Positions 1 through 11,624 of a stretch of 64,000 bases of DNA are shown piece by piece. Source of the DNA: Arachis hypogaea (Eukaryota > Streptophyta > Magnoliopsida > Fabales > Fabaceae); assembly GCF_003086295.3 (NCBI RefSeq), contig NC_092050.1, positions 148,682,699-148,746,698 of the forward strand. Reading direction: 5' to 3'. The notes below the pieces were generated by a model. The model was not told the DNA's origin and made no database searches. It was given only the letters and a program-made list of their open reading frames with translations. Position 1 is the first letter of the stretch. Every line of letters begins with the position of its first letter. The translations under genes were made by a program, and so were the position numbers.

Positions 1-1979
1 AATTGGTTCTTGATTTATTAATAAATTGGTGTTTTGAGTTTAAACTGTTTAATAAAAGTTTATGTTTCCCGATTGATTTAAATATGAAGGGGCCTATGTT
101 TTGAAGTTTGGTTAAAGAAGTACCTTTGGGTGAGTTTAGCAGAATTTGAAAGAAATTGAACTTGATTAATTAATTTCGTGTTGCTCTTAAAGTATTCTTT
201 AAGTTCGACTTTAAGTTCGACTAAACAATTCTGAGCTTTTGGGAGAGTTTCTGATTTAAGAATGAAAAGAAATTGGGTTTTTTTCTTGGACTTAAATAAT
301 TTTGGTTTTGAAACTGGTTCAGAACTCTTGGCTTACATGCTTTGGTTTTGATTTTAAATCTTTACTTTAATTTATCTCAACTTAAGCAACTATGATTCTG
401 AGAATTTCTGAAGAGTTTAAGAAATGAGGCAGGTTATTCTTCCCTAAAGTCTTGAGTCCTTGCCAAGGTTGTTGATTAATAACTCTTGATTTCAAAGTGA
501 TGGAGCGAATGATTTGAAAATGAGTGATTTTGAGTCTTTCAGAAGAGATTTTGAATCTGGCTTGGTTATGAAGTTGTTTGAAAGTTTTGAAAAGAAAATT
601 TACTTAAGAAAAGTGATTCTTGGTAAGATGTGAACTGAATACGTTTGTGATTTGAAAGTGGGCCAAGAATGATTTTTGAAATAAGATTTTGAGTCTGATT
701 GACTGTGGATGTTATTGAGAATATGATGAGGCCTGGCAAGGATGGTGGTATAGTCTCGCTTGCTCAGTGCGTAAACCGTTATGCAAGGATGGTGGTTTTG
801 TCCCACCTACAGTGAGGATGGTGGTTTTGTCCTGCTCACATATTGATAAATTATTTGGCAAGGATGGTGGTTTAAATCCTGCTTGCGTGTTCCGGGCAAG
901 GATGGTGGTTTAGTCCCGCTTGCTTGTGGAACCTACGGATAAGGATGGTGGTAGAATCCCGCTTATCCGAGTCGGGTCTGGAAACATAACCGACGCGTGA
1001 GCTCATGGCCAGTAGGACAGGCATGCATTATATGCATTTATATGACATTGTTTGGGTGTGCATATTATAATTGGTTTGCCTATGTGAATAGTTATGTTAA
1101 TTGCTAATTGCTCTACTTGATATAACTGCTTGATTGTGTTTGAACCTTCTTACTTGTGTTTGTGGCTGAGAATTGGTTGGATTGTGATGAATTGGTTGTT
1201 GATTGAGCTGCTTGGGCCTAGGGCCGTGGTTGATTATAAGATGGGCTGAATGCTGTGTTTGGTTGTGTTTTCGGTTTAGAAAAGTATGAAAAACCAAACT
1301 GGTTCAGCATAGACTTAATGAACCTATGCTTGGAACAGTTTGGTCATTCATGCTGTCTAGGAAAAAACTTAAAAAAAAGAGCTTTTAGATTTCTGAGAAA
1401 TTAACAGCTTTCCCTTTTAGAAAGGATTTCGGATTTTGAATATTAAATATTTGGTTTTGAAAAGAAGCATAAGGCGGTTATTAATCACTATACATTAAAA
1501 ACGGTTTTATTTTTGTATCTTATTATAGCAATTCTATAACCCTATAGTGAGAACCCTTTCGAGGACGATGTTCTCACTCCCCTACAGGTTTTTCCCTTTT
1601 CAGGATATGGGCGACGGAGTTTCAGGAGAGTTATATTTATTTTCTGTTTATTCGACATTATTTTGTATTATTTTAGTTTTATGTTTCCCTCGCCTTTAAT
1701 TTTGCAAGTCTTCACAAGAGGGATAGGATTTTGATTATGTAATGCTTGCAATATTAATAATATGTAGATATATGTATATGTATCTTTTGTAAGTATTATG
1801 GTTTGTTTTGTAAATGTGGTTGTATGTTATCAGATAAGAAGCCTCTTGAGCGATTATACGGTTTAATTTTTTTAAACAGGCTCATATTTTAGTATTAAAT
1901 ATTTTAAAAGTCATCGTAATACCCGAGCTATCAGAGTGGCGCAGCCGGAAGCGTGACATTTTGATAGTTAGGGTGTTAC
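1..1979 (+). mobile_element. 3' part of a long LTR, chromovirus (Tekay/Del)-like, cut by the window edge
   Basis: The segment ends in GGTGTTACA at 1979, the usual 3' terminus of long plant Ty3/gypsy chromovirus LTRs. It is preceded by a GC-richer stretch (about 1920-1960, GGCGCAGCCGGAAGCGTGAC) of the kind seen just inside such LTR ends. No ORF of note lies in it. The 5' end of the LTR is outside the window. A degenerate primer-site-like string follows at 2025, so the element reads on the plus strand, but no gag or pol follows because tandem repeats of other origin begin at about 2230. The lineage is inferred from LTR style, not from protein. Confidence 0.55.
730..965 (+). repeat. Degenerate tandem repeat inside the LTR, about 40-bp unit
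   Basis: Six imperfect units share the core CAAGGATGGTGGT followed by a pyrimidine-rich CCCGCTTGC-like tail. Similar repeats with a different core (GGGTTGTGGT...CACTTGCTCCGGG) occur in the second long LTR at about 9830-10260, so they are probably a common feature of this LTR class. Confidence 0.7.
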
Positions 1980-2024
1980 ATTTTCCATCAGCTGAAGCTT
2001 TTGGGATGAGTGGTATTATGACAT

Positions 2025-2042
2025 GGTATTAGAGCGCTAGAT
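2025..2042 (+). other. Degenerate primer-binding-site-like string (tRNA-iMet type)
   Basis: TGGTATTAGAGCGCTAG resembles the plant initiator-tRNA primer site TGGTATCAGAGC. It lies about 45 bp past the LTR end, farther than normal, so it may be a displaced or decayed site. A tRNA B-box-like GAGTTCGATTC follows at about 2075. Confidence 0.35.
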
Positions 2043-2263
2043 CCGAAAGATCAAGAGTTCGATTCTTGGTGAACCCCAAAATCAGTTTAAAGTTTTGGGA
2101 AAATGTTTATTATCGCTAGTACTCGGATGGTTATTCTAAATAGTATAGAAGATGTTCATTTTGTAACTCAATAGCTCATTGTACACATTGTACAAATAGT
2201 CCATTGTCTCCCTAGCGGGATCCTTATTAAAAATATTGGCTAATTATTACCGTGTGCAATTGG

Positions 2264-2273
<10 letters not shown>

Positions 2274-2352
<79 letters not shown>
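2274..2352. repeat. (AT)n microsatellite, ~79 bp
   Basis: A pure AT dinucleotide run in the leader of array unit 1. The equivalent positions of units 2 and 3 carry only a few TA repeats, so the tract expanded after duplication. Confidence 0.97.
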
Positions 2353-2354
<2 letters not shown>

Positions 2355-2408
2355 TTTAGAGAATTCATAATTCAGACATAGTTCTTCTGATTTTATTTTT
2401 TGTACCTA

Positions 2409-2900
2409 ATGGCTACTAGCTACGATTCTATCAATAGTATTATCTATAGTAGATTATGTGATGAAAAAGTTTAGAAAATAAAGGAAAGAATTATAAGGTT
2501 ATGGAAAGTCCCATCCAAATTTGACAATAGTAAGATAGTTACATAGAAATGGTTCTCATGGATGATAAGGTTAGTTGATTATTTTTCATGATTCTTTCAA
2601 GTGATGTTAGGTCAAGTTTATAAATATTTTTTGTTCGTATTTTAAGTTTATTTGATAAATAAACCCTTGCATGAATCAAACACGGTGCGATTTAATAGTT
2701 TCATAAGTGCTAATAGCTTTATATTTAATTTGTTTTACAGTGAGCTAAAATTTATTATTTAATCAAGAATTATTTGACAAAGATATTTGAGAATGAACTG
2801 ATTCAAAGAAAGTTATATGCCTTCTCAAATTTTCTGATTTTGGAATCAAGCGGAATTTATCTTCCTAATATACTAAAATTTAGTTTTTCTCCAACTAATT
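2409..2900 (+). pseudogene. RPA70-like OB-fold protein (DUF223 type), pseudogene copy 1
   Basis: Exon 1 (2409-2569) begins MATSYDSINSIIYSRLCDEK and continues RIIRLWKVPSKFD. This matches the first OB-fold of plant replication-protein-A 70 kDa-like DUF223 proteins, where a conserved Trp and 'IRLW.VPS' precede a 'MVLMDE' strand. The Trp codon after DEKV is TAG, and a frameshift precedes the MVLMDDK segment. A GTTAG donor follows 2569 and an ACAG acceptor ends at 2740. Exon 2 (2741 to ~2900) reads FENELI..KLYAFSNFLI, the next strands of the same fold. It is not translatable as it stands. Such RPA-like genes are numerous in plants and some travel with Helitrons. Confidence 0.7.
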
Positions 2901-3215
2901 AAAGTGATGTGTCAATTCCTCGTCAATTCTTTTTTCTTCCCAAATGATAGCATTTAATGAATTTAATGAATAATAGCATTTACTGAATTAAATGAATAAT
3001 GCATGATTATATTAATTTATAAAAATATCTTCATTATAATTATATATATAAAATTAATATTCAATGCATTATTAAAATAATTATCAATCATAAATATTTT
3101 TAATCATTATAATTATATTAATTTATATAATTCTAATTCTCATGCAATAATTCTATTAGTAGATAGTTGATGTACACATTAATAGTGACCCATTTAATTT
3201 GATATCAATTAGTAG

Positions 3216-3326
<111 letters not shown>

Positions 3327-3635
3327 GTCTAGATGGTACATACATTATATTTTAAAAACGTAAAAACATAATATTACTGTGAAATTATATTGTATGGATA
3401 CAAGATTAATTAAAAAGATTAATCATTTAGTAAGTTATTAGACAATATACGATAAAAATAATTAAAAAATCATTAATCAATCTCATTACAAAAAAATAAA
3501 TTTTAATTAAATGCTAAAATAATTACCAAATATTGTTTATCTTCAATTAGTTAACAAATTTAATTTTATTGGTATTTTATTGGTGTACACAATAATGATG
3601 ACTCATTTAATTTAATATCAATTAGTAGATAATAA

Positions 3636-5143
3636 TGGTGCGTGAAATTGAACTCCGCACAACTGAACTGGCAAGTGCATCGTGTCATCCAAATAATACC
3701 TCATGTGAGTGAAGGTCGAATCCCACGGTGATTGTCGGATTGATCAAACAATGGTTATCTTGTAAATCTTAGTCAAGCGATTAGAAAAGATGGTTGTTTA
3801 TTTGAAAGCATAAATGAAATAGTAAGAACGAAATACCAGATTAGTGTAAAAGCATTGAAGGATATTAGTTAAGGTTTCGGAGATGCGTATTCTTTTTGGA
3901 TTAACTTTTCTTACTGTCTACTTCAACAACGAATGACTCATTCAATGGCCGCTGTAATTGACTAACGCATGTAGCATCCTCATCAAGTTAGTCTCTTCTA
4001 AACCATAGCAGTCCACTATATCCGAGCAACTCATGTAGCATCCTCATCAAGTTAACTCATGGCTTCCCACTATAGTCAAAGGTGAAGACCTAAGCAATCC
4101 ACTTCCCTTCGTGATCCTACTCAAAACGCCACAAACAAGGTCGGATCTTCCAGATTAGGGAACGCTGCTTCTCATACTCTAGCCTTGATGCCACAGAAAT
4201 CTCAGTAACCCACGGTCAGCGGGATTATATGTCACATATCCAAAGTCGCCCAGGCACGCTCTTGGAATCCGCAGTGCATTCTCTAGCTGTGGTTCAATGC
4301 TATCCAGGTCAGGACTCACACGGAACCCATCTAGAACAAGGATGATTGTCATGGGTCATCCTCAATTCATGAGATGAAGAACAAAAATGCACTAGGGAAT
4401 GAAATCAAAAGTGTATTGAAATAGAATAGTAATATTATTAATTCATAAGAATTAGCAAAGCTCCTAACCCTAACTTAGGAGGTTTAGTTTCTCATGCTTT
4501 TACAGAAAGTAATGTAAAACGTGAAAAGATAAAGATGAGGCAGAAGATCATAAACATGGGTGATCTTCTCCTTTTTATACTAATCTAATAACTAAGAAGT
4601 ACAAAAAGTATGACAGGCTAGACTAGAGGTGCGAAAATCCATCTTTGGGCCCACTTTGGTTGAGTACTTGGGCTGAGCTTGGCATCCAACTTTGAGGAAT
4701 GGGTGTTGAACGCTCATTAGAGGGTACTTGGCACTGCCTTGTGTCTTGGGCGTTCAACGCTGGCTTGTCTCCTTGGGGCGTTGAACGCTAGCCAGGTGGT
4801 AGCTCCTTGACATTCAATGCCCAATATGGGCAAGCTCCTTCAAAGAAAAGTATAGACCATCATATATTGCTAGAAAGCTCCAGAAATGCTCGTTTGAGTA
4901 CACGGAGGTCAGAATCTGACAGCATCTGCTATGCTTTCCTTGCCTCTGAACTGGACTTGGCCAAAACTCCTAAATTTTAGCAAAAAATTACCTGAAATCA
5001 CCATAAAACACAACAACTCAAAGTAGAATCCAAAAATGTAAAATTTGCAGTAAAACCTATGAAAATATAATAAAACTTATACAAAACATAACTAAAACAA
5101 TATGAAAATGATGCCAAAAAACGTATAAAATAACCGCTCATCA
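3636..5143 (-). mobile_element. Solo LTR, Athila-like (B-related), TSD AATAA
   Basis: The plus strand reads TGGTGCGTGAAATTG... to ...CCGCTCATCA, i.e. TGATGAGCGG...CACCA on the minus strand, the same termini as the LTRs at 17198 and 26491. It is 1508 bp, flanked by AATAA at 3631-3635 and 5144-5148, with no internal region. It contains diverged copies of the GCGTTGAACGC palindrome at about 4705-4830, linking it to family B. The right TSD merges into an (AAT)n tract, so part of the duplication match could be chance. It formed by LTR-LTR recombination after insertion into array unit 1. Confidence 0.85.

Positions 5144-5240
<97 letters not shown>
5144..5240. repeat. (AAT)n microsatellite, ~97 bp
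   Basis: Directly abuts the solo LTR. It is the second trinucleotide tract of array unit 1. Confidence 0.97.
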
Positions 5241-5550
5241 GAAAAGGTCTAGACGGTATATACATTATATTTTAAAAAATTAAAATATATTTTAAAAAGA
5301 ATTAGGATATTAATAATAAATTGTGATTGATATCATTATCTATAAAGGTTAATAAAACATAATGGCATAATATTTGCCTAATTATAACAAGTATCTCCAT
5401 TGAAAATATTGGCTAATTATTACCGTGTTCAATTAGTGTGTGTATATATCTATATATAATGAGTAATAGTAAATTTTTACAATTATTTATCATTTAGAGA
5501 ATTCATAATTCAGACATAGTTCTTCTTCTATTTTTTATTTTTCATACCTA

Positions 5551-6043
5551 ATGGCTACTAGCTACGATTCTATCAATAGTATTACCTATGATAGATTATG
5601 TGATCAAAAAGTTTGAAAAATAAATGTAAGAATTATAAGGTTATGGAAAGTCCCATCCAAATTTGACAAAAGCAAGTCAGTTTACATAAAAATGGTTCTC
5701 ATGGATGATAAAGTTGATTGATTATTTTTCATGATTCTTTCAAGTGATGTTAGGTCCAGTTTATAAATATTTTTTGTTCGTATTTTAAGTTTATTTGATA
5801 AGTAAACCCTTGCATGAATCAAAGACAGATCGATTTAATAGTTTCATAAGTGCTAATAGCTTTTATATTTAATTTGTTTTACAGTGTGATAAAATTCATT
5901 GTTCAATTAGAAATTATTTGAGAAAGATGTTTGAGAATGAACTGATCGAGGGGAAGTTCTATGTTTTCTCAAATTTTCTGATTGAGAAATCAAGCAGAAT
6001 TTATCTACTTAATATATTAAAATTGTATTTTTCCCCCAACTAA
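5551..6043 (+). pseudogene. RPA70-like OB-fold protein, pseudogene copy 2 (best preserved)
   Basis: Exon 1 (5551-5712) encodes MATSYDSINSITYDRLCDQK, then after one in-frame TGA in place of Trp runs to IKMVLMDDK with no further stop. The intron begins GTTGAT, mutated from the GTTAGT of the other copies, and ends ACAG at 5884. Exon 2 (5885-6043) is fully open: CDKIHCSIRNYLRKMFENEL continues to FYVFSNFLIEKSSRIY and stops at TAA. This is the stretch that follows the first OB-fold strands in RPA-like DUF223 proteins. The ORF is only about 105 residues, so it is a fragment of the family. The premature stop marks it as dead, or read only through an alternative start. Confidence 0.72.
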
Positions 6044-6360
6044 TTAAAGTGAGGTGTCAATTCTTCATCAACTCTTTTTCCTTCCTAAATGATAGCATTT
6101 AATGAATTTAATGAATAATAACATTTAGTGAATTTAATAAATAATGCATAATTATACTAATTTAAGAAAATATTTTCATTGTAATTATATAAAATCAATA
6201 TTCAATGAATTATTAAACTAATTATCAATCATAAATATTTTTAATTATTATAATTATATTAATTGATATAATTCTAATTCTCATTCATATGCAATAATTT
6301 TATTAGTAGATAGTTGGTGCACACGTTAACGATGACCCATTTATTTTGATATCAATTAGA

Positions 6361-6371
6361 CGACGACAACG

Positions 6372-6408
<37 letters not shown>
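6361..6408. repeat. (ACA/CGA)n trinucleotide tract
   Basis: Unit 2 carries (AAC)n with a few ACG triplets where unit 1 has (AAT)n, so the same site has switched repeat type between copies. Confidence 0.9.
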
Positions 6409-6695
6409 AAGTCTAGATGGTACATACATAATATTTTAAAAAGTAAAACATAATATTACCGTAAAATAATATTGTATGAATACAAGATTAATTAAAAAGA
6501 TTAATCATTTAGTAAGTTATGAGACAATATACGATAAAAATAATTAAAAAATTATTGATCAATCTCATTACAAAAAATAAATTTTAATTAAATGTTAAAA
6601 TAATTACCAAATATTATTTACCTTCAATTAGTTAACAAATTTAATTTTATTGGTAGATAGTTGGTGAACACATTAATGGTAATCCATTTAATTTG

Positions 6696-6697
<2 letters not shown>

Positions 6698-6736
<39 letters not shown>
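6698..6736. repeat. (AAT)n microsatellite, ~39 bp
   Basis: The second trinucleotide tract of array unit 2. It lacks the solo LTR that sits at the equivalent site of unit 1, showing the LTR arrived after the array formed. Confidence 0.95.
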
Positions 6737-7035
6737 GAAAAGATCTAGATGGTACATACATTATATTTTAAAAATAAAATATTTTAAAAAGAATTAGGAT
6801 ATTAATAATAAATTGTGATTGATATCAATATCTATAAAGGTTAATAAAACATAATGGCATAATTTTCACCTAATTGTAGCAAGTATTTACATTGAAAATA
6901 TTGGCTAATTATTACCATGTGTAATTAGTGTGTATATATATAATAAGTAATAGTAAATTTTTATAATTATTTATCATTTAGAGAATTTATAATTCAGACA
7001 TAATTCTTCTTCTGTTTTTTTATTTTTCATACCTA

Positions 7036-7197
7036 GTGGCTACTAGTTACGATTCTATCAATAGTATTACCTATGTTAGATTATGTGATGAAAAAGTTTG
7101 GAAAATAAAGGCAAGCATTATAAAGTTATGAAAAGTCCCATCCAAATTTGACAAGAGCAAGACGGGTTACATAGAAATGGTTCTCATGGATGATAAG
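7036..7197 (+). pseudogene. RPA70-like OB-fold protein, pseudogene copy 3 (exon 1 only)
   Basis: The start codon is GTG instead of ATG. The frame encodes ATSYDSINSITYVRLCDEKV and keeps the conserved Trp (KVWKIKA) that is a stop in copies 1 and 2. It has its own TGA where the others have Trp in RLWKVPS. It ends TGYIEMVLMDDK before a GTTAGT donor. Exon 2 is missing because a long LTR is inserted in the intron at 7291. Each copy has a different inactivating change, so the three decayed independently after duplication. Confidence 0.68.
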
Positions 7198-9009
7198 GTT
7201 AGTTGATTATTTTTCATGATTCTTTCAAGTGATGCTAGGTCCAGTATATAACTATTTTTTGTTTATATTTTAAGTTTATTTGATAAGTAATGTAAAATCC
7301 GGTCAAACCGTAATTAATTAAATAATAAATTAAATAGGAGCGAATGTGATTAGAAAATCTAGCAATCGGAATTTGATAATTTAAATATGATATTTGGACT
7401 CAGTGAATTTTTCTGAGTCAGAAAACATAGATTTCTAAATAAAAATACGCACTAAAAATTTGACCGGCAGTACCAGCTACGATCTGTCTGGTACTGTGGT
7501 TGAGAAAATTAATTAGAAGTGAATAGTTTTAATAAATAAAAATTTATAATTTGAGAAGATAGAAATATTTAAAATACGATTTAAAACTCTAATCTTAGAG
7601 GTTTTGACCCAAATTTGGGCCAACAGAGTAAACCAAGTGAACTAGGCCCAAATGGACCCAAGACCCAACATATATAAATATAAATTATGAGCATTTCAAC
7701 TCATTAATCCTAAAGAAAGAGGGTAGGGGCGCTGAAATGGAGAAGAGAGAAAGAAGAGAGAAAATCCTAACTTCATCAAATTTCAAATCACCATAACTTT
7801 CTCTCCGAAATTCCGATTGACGAGTCGTTTGTGGCCACGCGTCGCTCTTCTCATTCTCTTCGATTCTATCTAGTTATTATGATGAGTATTTCATTCATCT
7901 TTGCCCAATTTTTGAAATTCCCCATTGTTATGTGTTTTTGGGTAGTTAGTGTTAAAATCTTGTGATTTTGGTTGTTTAGGGATACTCTAACATGGATTCT
8001 AAGTGGGTTCTATCCCTATTTCATATGGACTGAGATAAGAAATACTTAAATCCTTGTGATTTATCAATCTCATGAACCCTAGGTTGATTATAAGTGTGAA
8101 AATTTATTATGTTAGAGTATTGGGTGACTTTGGTACACAATTGGGAGGTTGATGTTGCTTGAGGAGCTTTGGTGAGGTTTGGAGTTAAGGGTTGGTGGAG
8201 ACTTCCAAGAAGAAGCTCAATTATTTTGGCTACAAGAGGTACGGTTTAAGTTTCATTTAAGTACCGTGTGGTGTGATGAGAATTTCTAGGCTAGATGCCC
8301 CTAGGATTAAGTTTGGATTGTGTAAATAGTTGATACTAATATGTATAGTTGATATGTAATGTAAATTAATGATTGGGTTGAGAATTTTGGCAATTTGTAT
8401 GTTTGGTGTGTTGAGAATTGATGAATTGGATAATGAATATTGGTTTGTGGAATATGCATTTAAATTGTGAATTTGGGCCGGAGGCTGTGAATCTTGGGCC
8501 GGAGGTCGAAAAGAGGTAAGAAAGGTAAGTGATGTGTGTATTGTGTGATTTCATATGAGATTGAATGGATATTGAATATTGAGTGTGTGAATAAATGGGA
8601 GGAATGTGGAATAATAAGAAATTAGGAATTTAGGAGTGGAAGGTGACGAAATTGAATTGAATTGTGTAGATGAGGTAGGTTTGATTTTGGTTGAGTGTAA
8701 TTATGTGAATGTGGTTGGGTTGTGGTCATTTGGATGAGTAGAAATGAATTTGGCTTGTGAACATTGGAATAATTAGTGATTTCTGTTTTTGGATAAAAAT
8801 TGATTTTTGATCAACTTTGGCGGTCTGTAACTCGGCCCTTGGAGTTAGGAATTCTTCAAAACTGAATTTTTATGAAATTTCATTTAACGATCTTTCCAAC
8901 GGTTTAGAAATGGTTGAAAAAGGAATTTTGTAGAAGAAGTTATGTGTGGCAGAAGTTTGAGGTTTGAAAATAAAAATTCTGCAGCTTTTTCAGACTTAGT
9001 AAAATTTTT

Positions 9010-9310
9010 AAAAAAACACACTCCGACGCGCACGCATGGCTGACGCGCATGCGTTACTTATGATTTTTACTCTCTCACGCGTGCGCCTGGCCAATACGTA
9101 CGCGTCGCTGTATTGATGCAAATGTCCAGTAAAAAATCCAGAGAGTTGCGCTGGTACTATGCTGGTTTTGGGCGAGGAGCACAAAACGCACACACGCGTA
9201 CGCGTGGCTGACGCGCACGTGTCACTTGATCTCTTTTCTTTCCATGCATGCGCATGGGCAACGCTCATGCATCACTCTACCTTTTTCAGCCTTCCACGCG
9301 TGCGCATGGG
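9010..9310. repeat. CpG-rich palindrome cluster (ACGCGTACGCGT family) in LTR
   Basis: Five paired blocks such as GACGCGCACGCATGGCTGAC and CACACGCGTACGCGTGGC are spaced about 50-65 bp apart. Each block has two ACGCG-type half sites about 10 bp apart. The same motif class occurs in the unrelated Athila-like element A (12.76-12.91, 14.40-14.93 and 33.08-33.17 kb). Confidence 0.8.
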
Positions 9311-9819
9311 TGACGCGCACGCGTGACCCCGTTTTCACCAAAAACTGATTTTTGAGTTTTTAAAGCCAAATTTCAGACCTCTAAACCTCTATTCTCACCC
9401 TTTTAGTCTTAAAGCCTTATAGTATGCCTAGAAATGAGAAGGGACTAGGAAGGGTGGTAGCTTAGGGGTGAAGTAAGGGGAGAGTTAATGATGAGTGCAT
9501 GAGTTGCTGAGGGTGATGATGGAAGTGCGGTGTATGCCGTGAGTCGAAGGGCTATATTTAATAATGATTATTGGCTAGTTATGGGTTATGTTATGAGTCG
9601 GATGGCTATGATAAATATTAATTTATGGTTGAAAATGAAAATATGACTTTGAATGATTATTTTATCTTAAGCTCTCTTTCTCGAAAGTGCTACCCCTGAG
9701 AAATGAAGGAAGGTGAGGATCCCCTTCCTTGTTCTTCCTGGTATTGTAAAATCGCCCCCAGCGAGATGGTGGGAGGTTAGGATCCCCTCCTTGATTTTTC
9801 TTGGGCATATGAGAACGTA

Positions 9820-10260
9820 CCTCCTGGGTAGATGCAAGGGTTGTGGTTGTGCCCCATTTGCTCTAGGTTGGTTAGTATAGAGGCTCTCCGGGTGGACGCA
9901 AGGGTTGTGGTTTATTCCACTTGCTCCGGGTCAAAGATTGTGATGCCTGGGTAGTAGCAAGGGTTGTGGTTTGTCTCATTTGCTCCGGGTAAGAGATTGT
10001 CACGCCTGGGTAGTAGTGGCAATAGTGGTGATTTCACTTGCTCCGGGACGTGGTGAGACATACCTGCCTGGATAGATGCAGTGGAGTGATTCCACTTGCT
10101 CCGGGTTTGGTTTTGAGACTCCTGGGGTAGATGCAGTGGTTAGCCCCCACTTGCTCCCAGTCGAATATGATTTGAGATTTGTGAAATTATCTGAGTTCGG
10201 ATTCCCTTGGGTAGATGCAGTGGGTCGGCTCCACTTGCTCCAGGTGGAGATCCGAGATTC
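9820..10260 (+). repeat. Degenerate tandem repeat in LTR, ~60-65 bp unit
   Basis: About seven units share GGGTAGATGCAAGGGTTGTG followed by CCACTTGCTCCGGG. The short open frames through this stretch are by-products of the repeat. Confidence 0.75.
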
Positions 10261-10606
10261 TGTTGACCCTATGTCGTAAGTATGGCCGGACACTGTAAAA
10301 GTTCCGAATGAGCTCGCCCCCATGGATAAACACCAGTGTGGGTGTTGTGTGATTATGATTATAATTGTGAATAACTCGAGTTGGGGATGCACGACAGAGG
10401 GACAGTCCAATGATTAGCTACCAGTACTTGTCGAGTTGGCTTTATAACCGACAGATGAAACTCATCAGCCATAAGGTAGGCATACATCATTTGCATATAT
10501 TTGAATTATTTGGGTTTTCCTATTTGTTTGGGATTTGCTATATCATATATGCTATGTTACCTGATTATGTGCTACTTATCAAAATAATTCTAGCTGGGCT
10601 GTTCTA

Positions 10607-11424
10607 ATGTTTTCATGGCCGAATCACAATTTACAAGCAACAAGAATAATTCAACAATATTTTAACATAAAACTCAATCAAACTCACAACAATAATCAAT
10701 CAAACCAACATTCACTTATAACATTCACATTTAATTATTATAAAATTATCAAACCCTACATCCGTATAAAATCAAAACAACGGAAGCTTTGGAGAAATTT
10801 TCTGACCGAGCCGCTGAAGAAGAAAACGTTAAAAATTGTCTGTACTTCCTAAAACTCCAATTGGTCGAACTCAAAGGAAAGAGGAGGTACGTCATCGTCA
10901 ACTTTTACCAAAAAAAGTGATGCCAACGTATAAAAGAAGAGGATACGAACACTTTTATCGGATTAGATTTTTTATTGGAGTTACGGCTCACAAAAAATCG
11001 AAGCCGGAAGCTCAGGTTTTCACGGTTTCTCTCTTCTCTCTCGGTCACTCCTTTCGGTGGTTAAGGAAGAAATGAATGAAGTATAAGTGTTGATTAATGG
11101 AAGTAAGGAAACATGAGTCATGTGTTTTATATATATAAAGGCAACGTGGCTTGGTTTTAAATATATGTGTATACATGCATAAGTTCCATTTTCTTTTCTT
11201 TTGTTTCTTTAAAGGCATCGGCCATGATGATCTTATCAAATTATTTTTTTGATAAATAATTTAAATTTAATAGAATAAATAATAATTAAATTAAACTGCA
11301 ATAATCATAAGATTTTATTTAATTATTTTTGTTAAAAATAGTTTTCTTAAAAAATACATCTCAATATAATATTTTAGCTCATAAATAGTTAATTATTTAA
11401 TTTTCAAAAACTCGGAATGTTATA
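10607..11424 (-). mobile_element. 5' fragment of a second long LTR, opposite strand
   Basis: On the minus strand the segment begins TATAACATTCCGAG at 11424, a decayed form of the TGTAACATTCCG start of long gypsy LTRs. It continues through a typical AT-rich head and a GATGACGTACCTCCTC stretch. It runs into the plus-strand LTR fragment at about 10.6 kb. Its 5' end directly abuts CACTA-derived sequence at 11425, so it probably inserted into the CACTA element and lost its remainder later. Confidence 0.5.
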
Positions 11425-11619
11425 AAGGACATCTAGCTGAGATCCGTGAGAGGATTCTGGTGGCGCGGTGTCGGTCGCTGGAGGCGGTGTCATTGAGGTA
11501 GTGTGTTACTGCACAGATGGAGGTGGTGGAGGAGTCCAATCTGATGAAACAGATGGACGACTTCTTGATTGCGAGGGTGGCGAACAATAGGAGCCACGTA
11601 TTTGGGGTTAGGGACCATG
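11425..11619 (-). mobile_element. CACTA transposon fragment, continued at 33378
   Basis: This is the sequence to the left of the Athila-like insertion. With the duplicated ATGAA counted once, it continues at 33378. Read on the minus strand across the join, one frame is proline-rich (WTPPPPPSV, then MTPPPATDTAPPESS), as in N-terminal parts of some plant CACTA-encoded proteins. Stops interrupt it. The rest of the CACTA element leftward is absent. Confidence 0.45.
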
Positions 11620-11624
11620 ATGAA
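11620..11624. other. Target-site duplication ATGAA (left)
   Basis: Matches ATGAA at 33373-33377 on the far side of the 21.7-kb composite element. Confidence 0.85.

Larger units (their letters stand above)
7291..10606 (+). mobile_element. 5' portion of a long chromovirus-like LTR, truncated
   Basis: TGTAAAATCCGG starts exactly where array unit 3 breaks off, giving a TG-type LTR start. The order of motifs (AT-rich head, a CTTTCTCTCCGAAATTCCGAT stretch near 7797, CpG palindromes near 9.0-9.3 kb, tandem repeats at 9.8-10.26 kb, then TATGCAT-like AT-rich sequence) parallels the LTR end at 1-1979. The 3' terminus and any internal region are missing. No coding sequence is visible. At about 10.6 kb it abuts an oppositely oriented LTR fragment. 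The exact junction is uncertain by some tens of bases. Confidence 0.55.
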
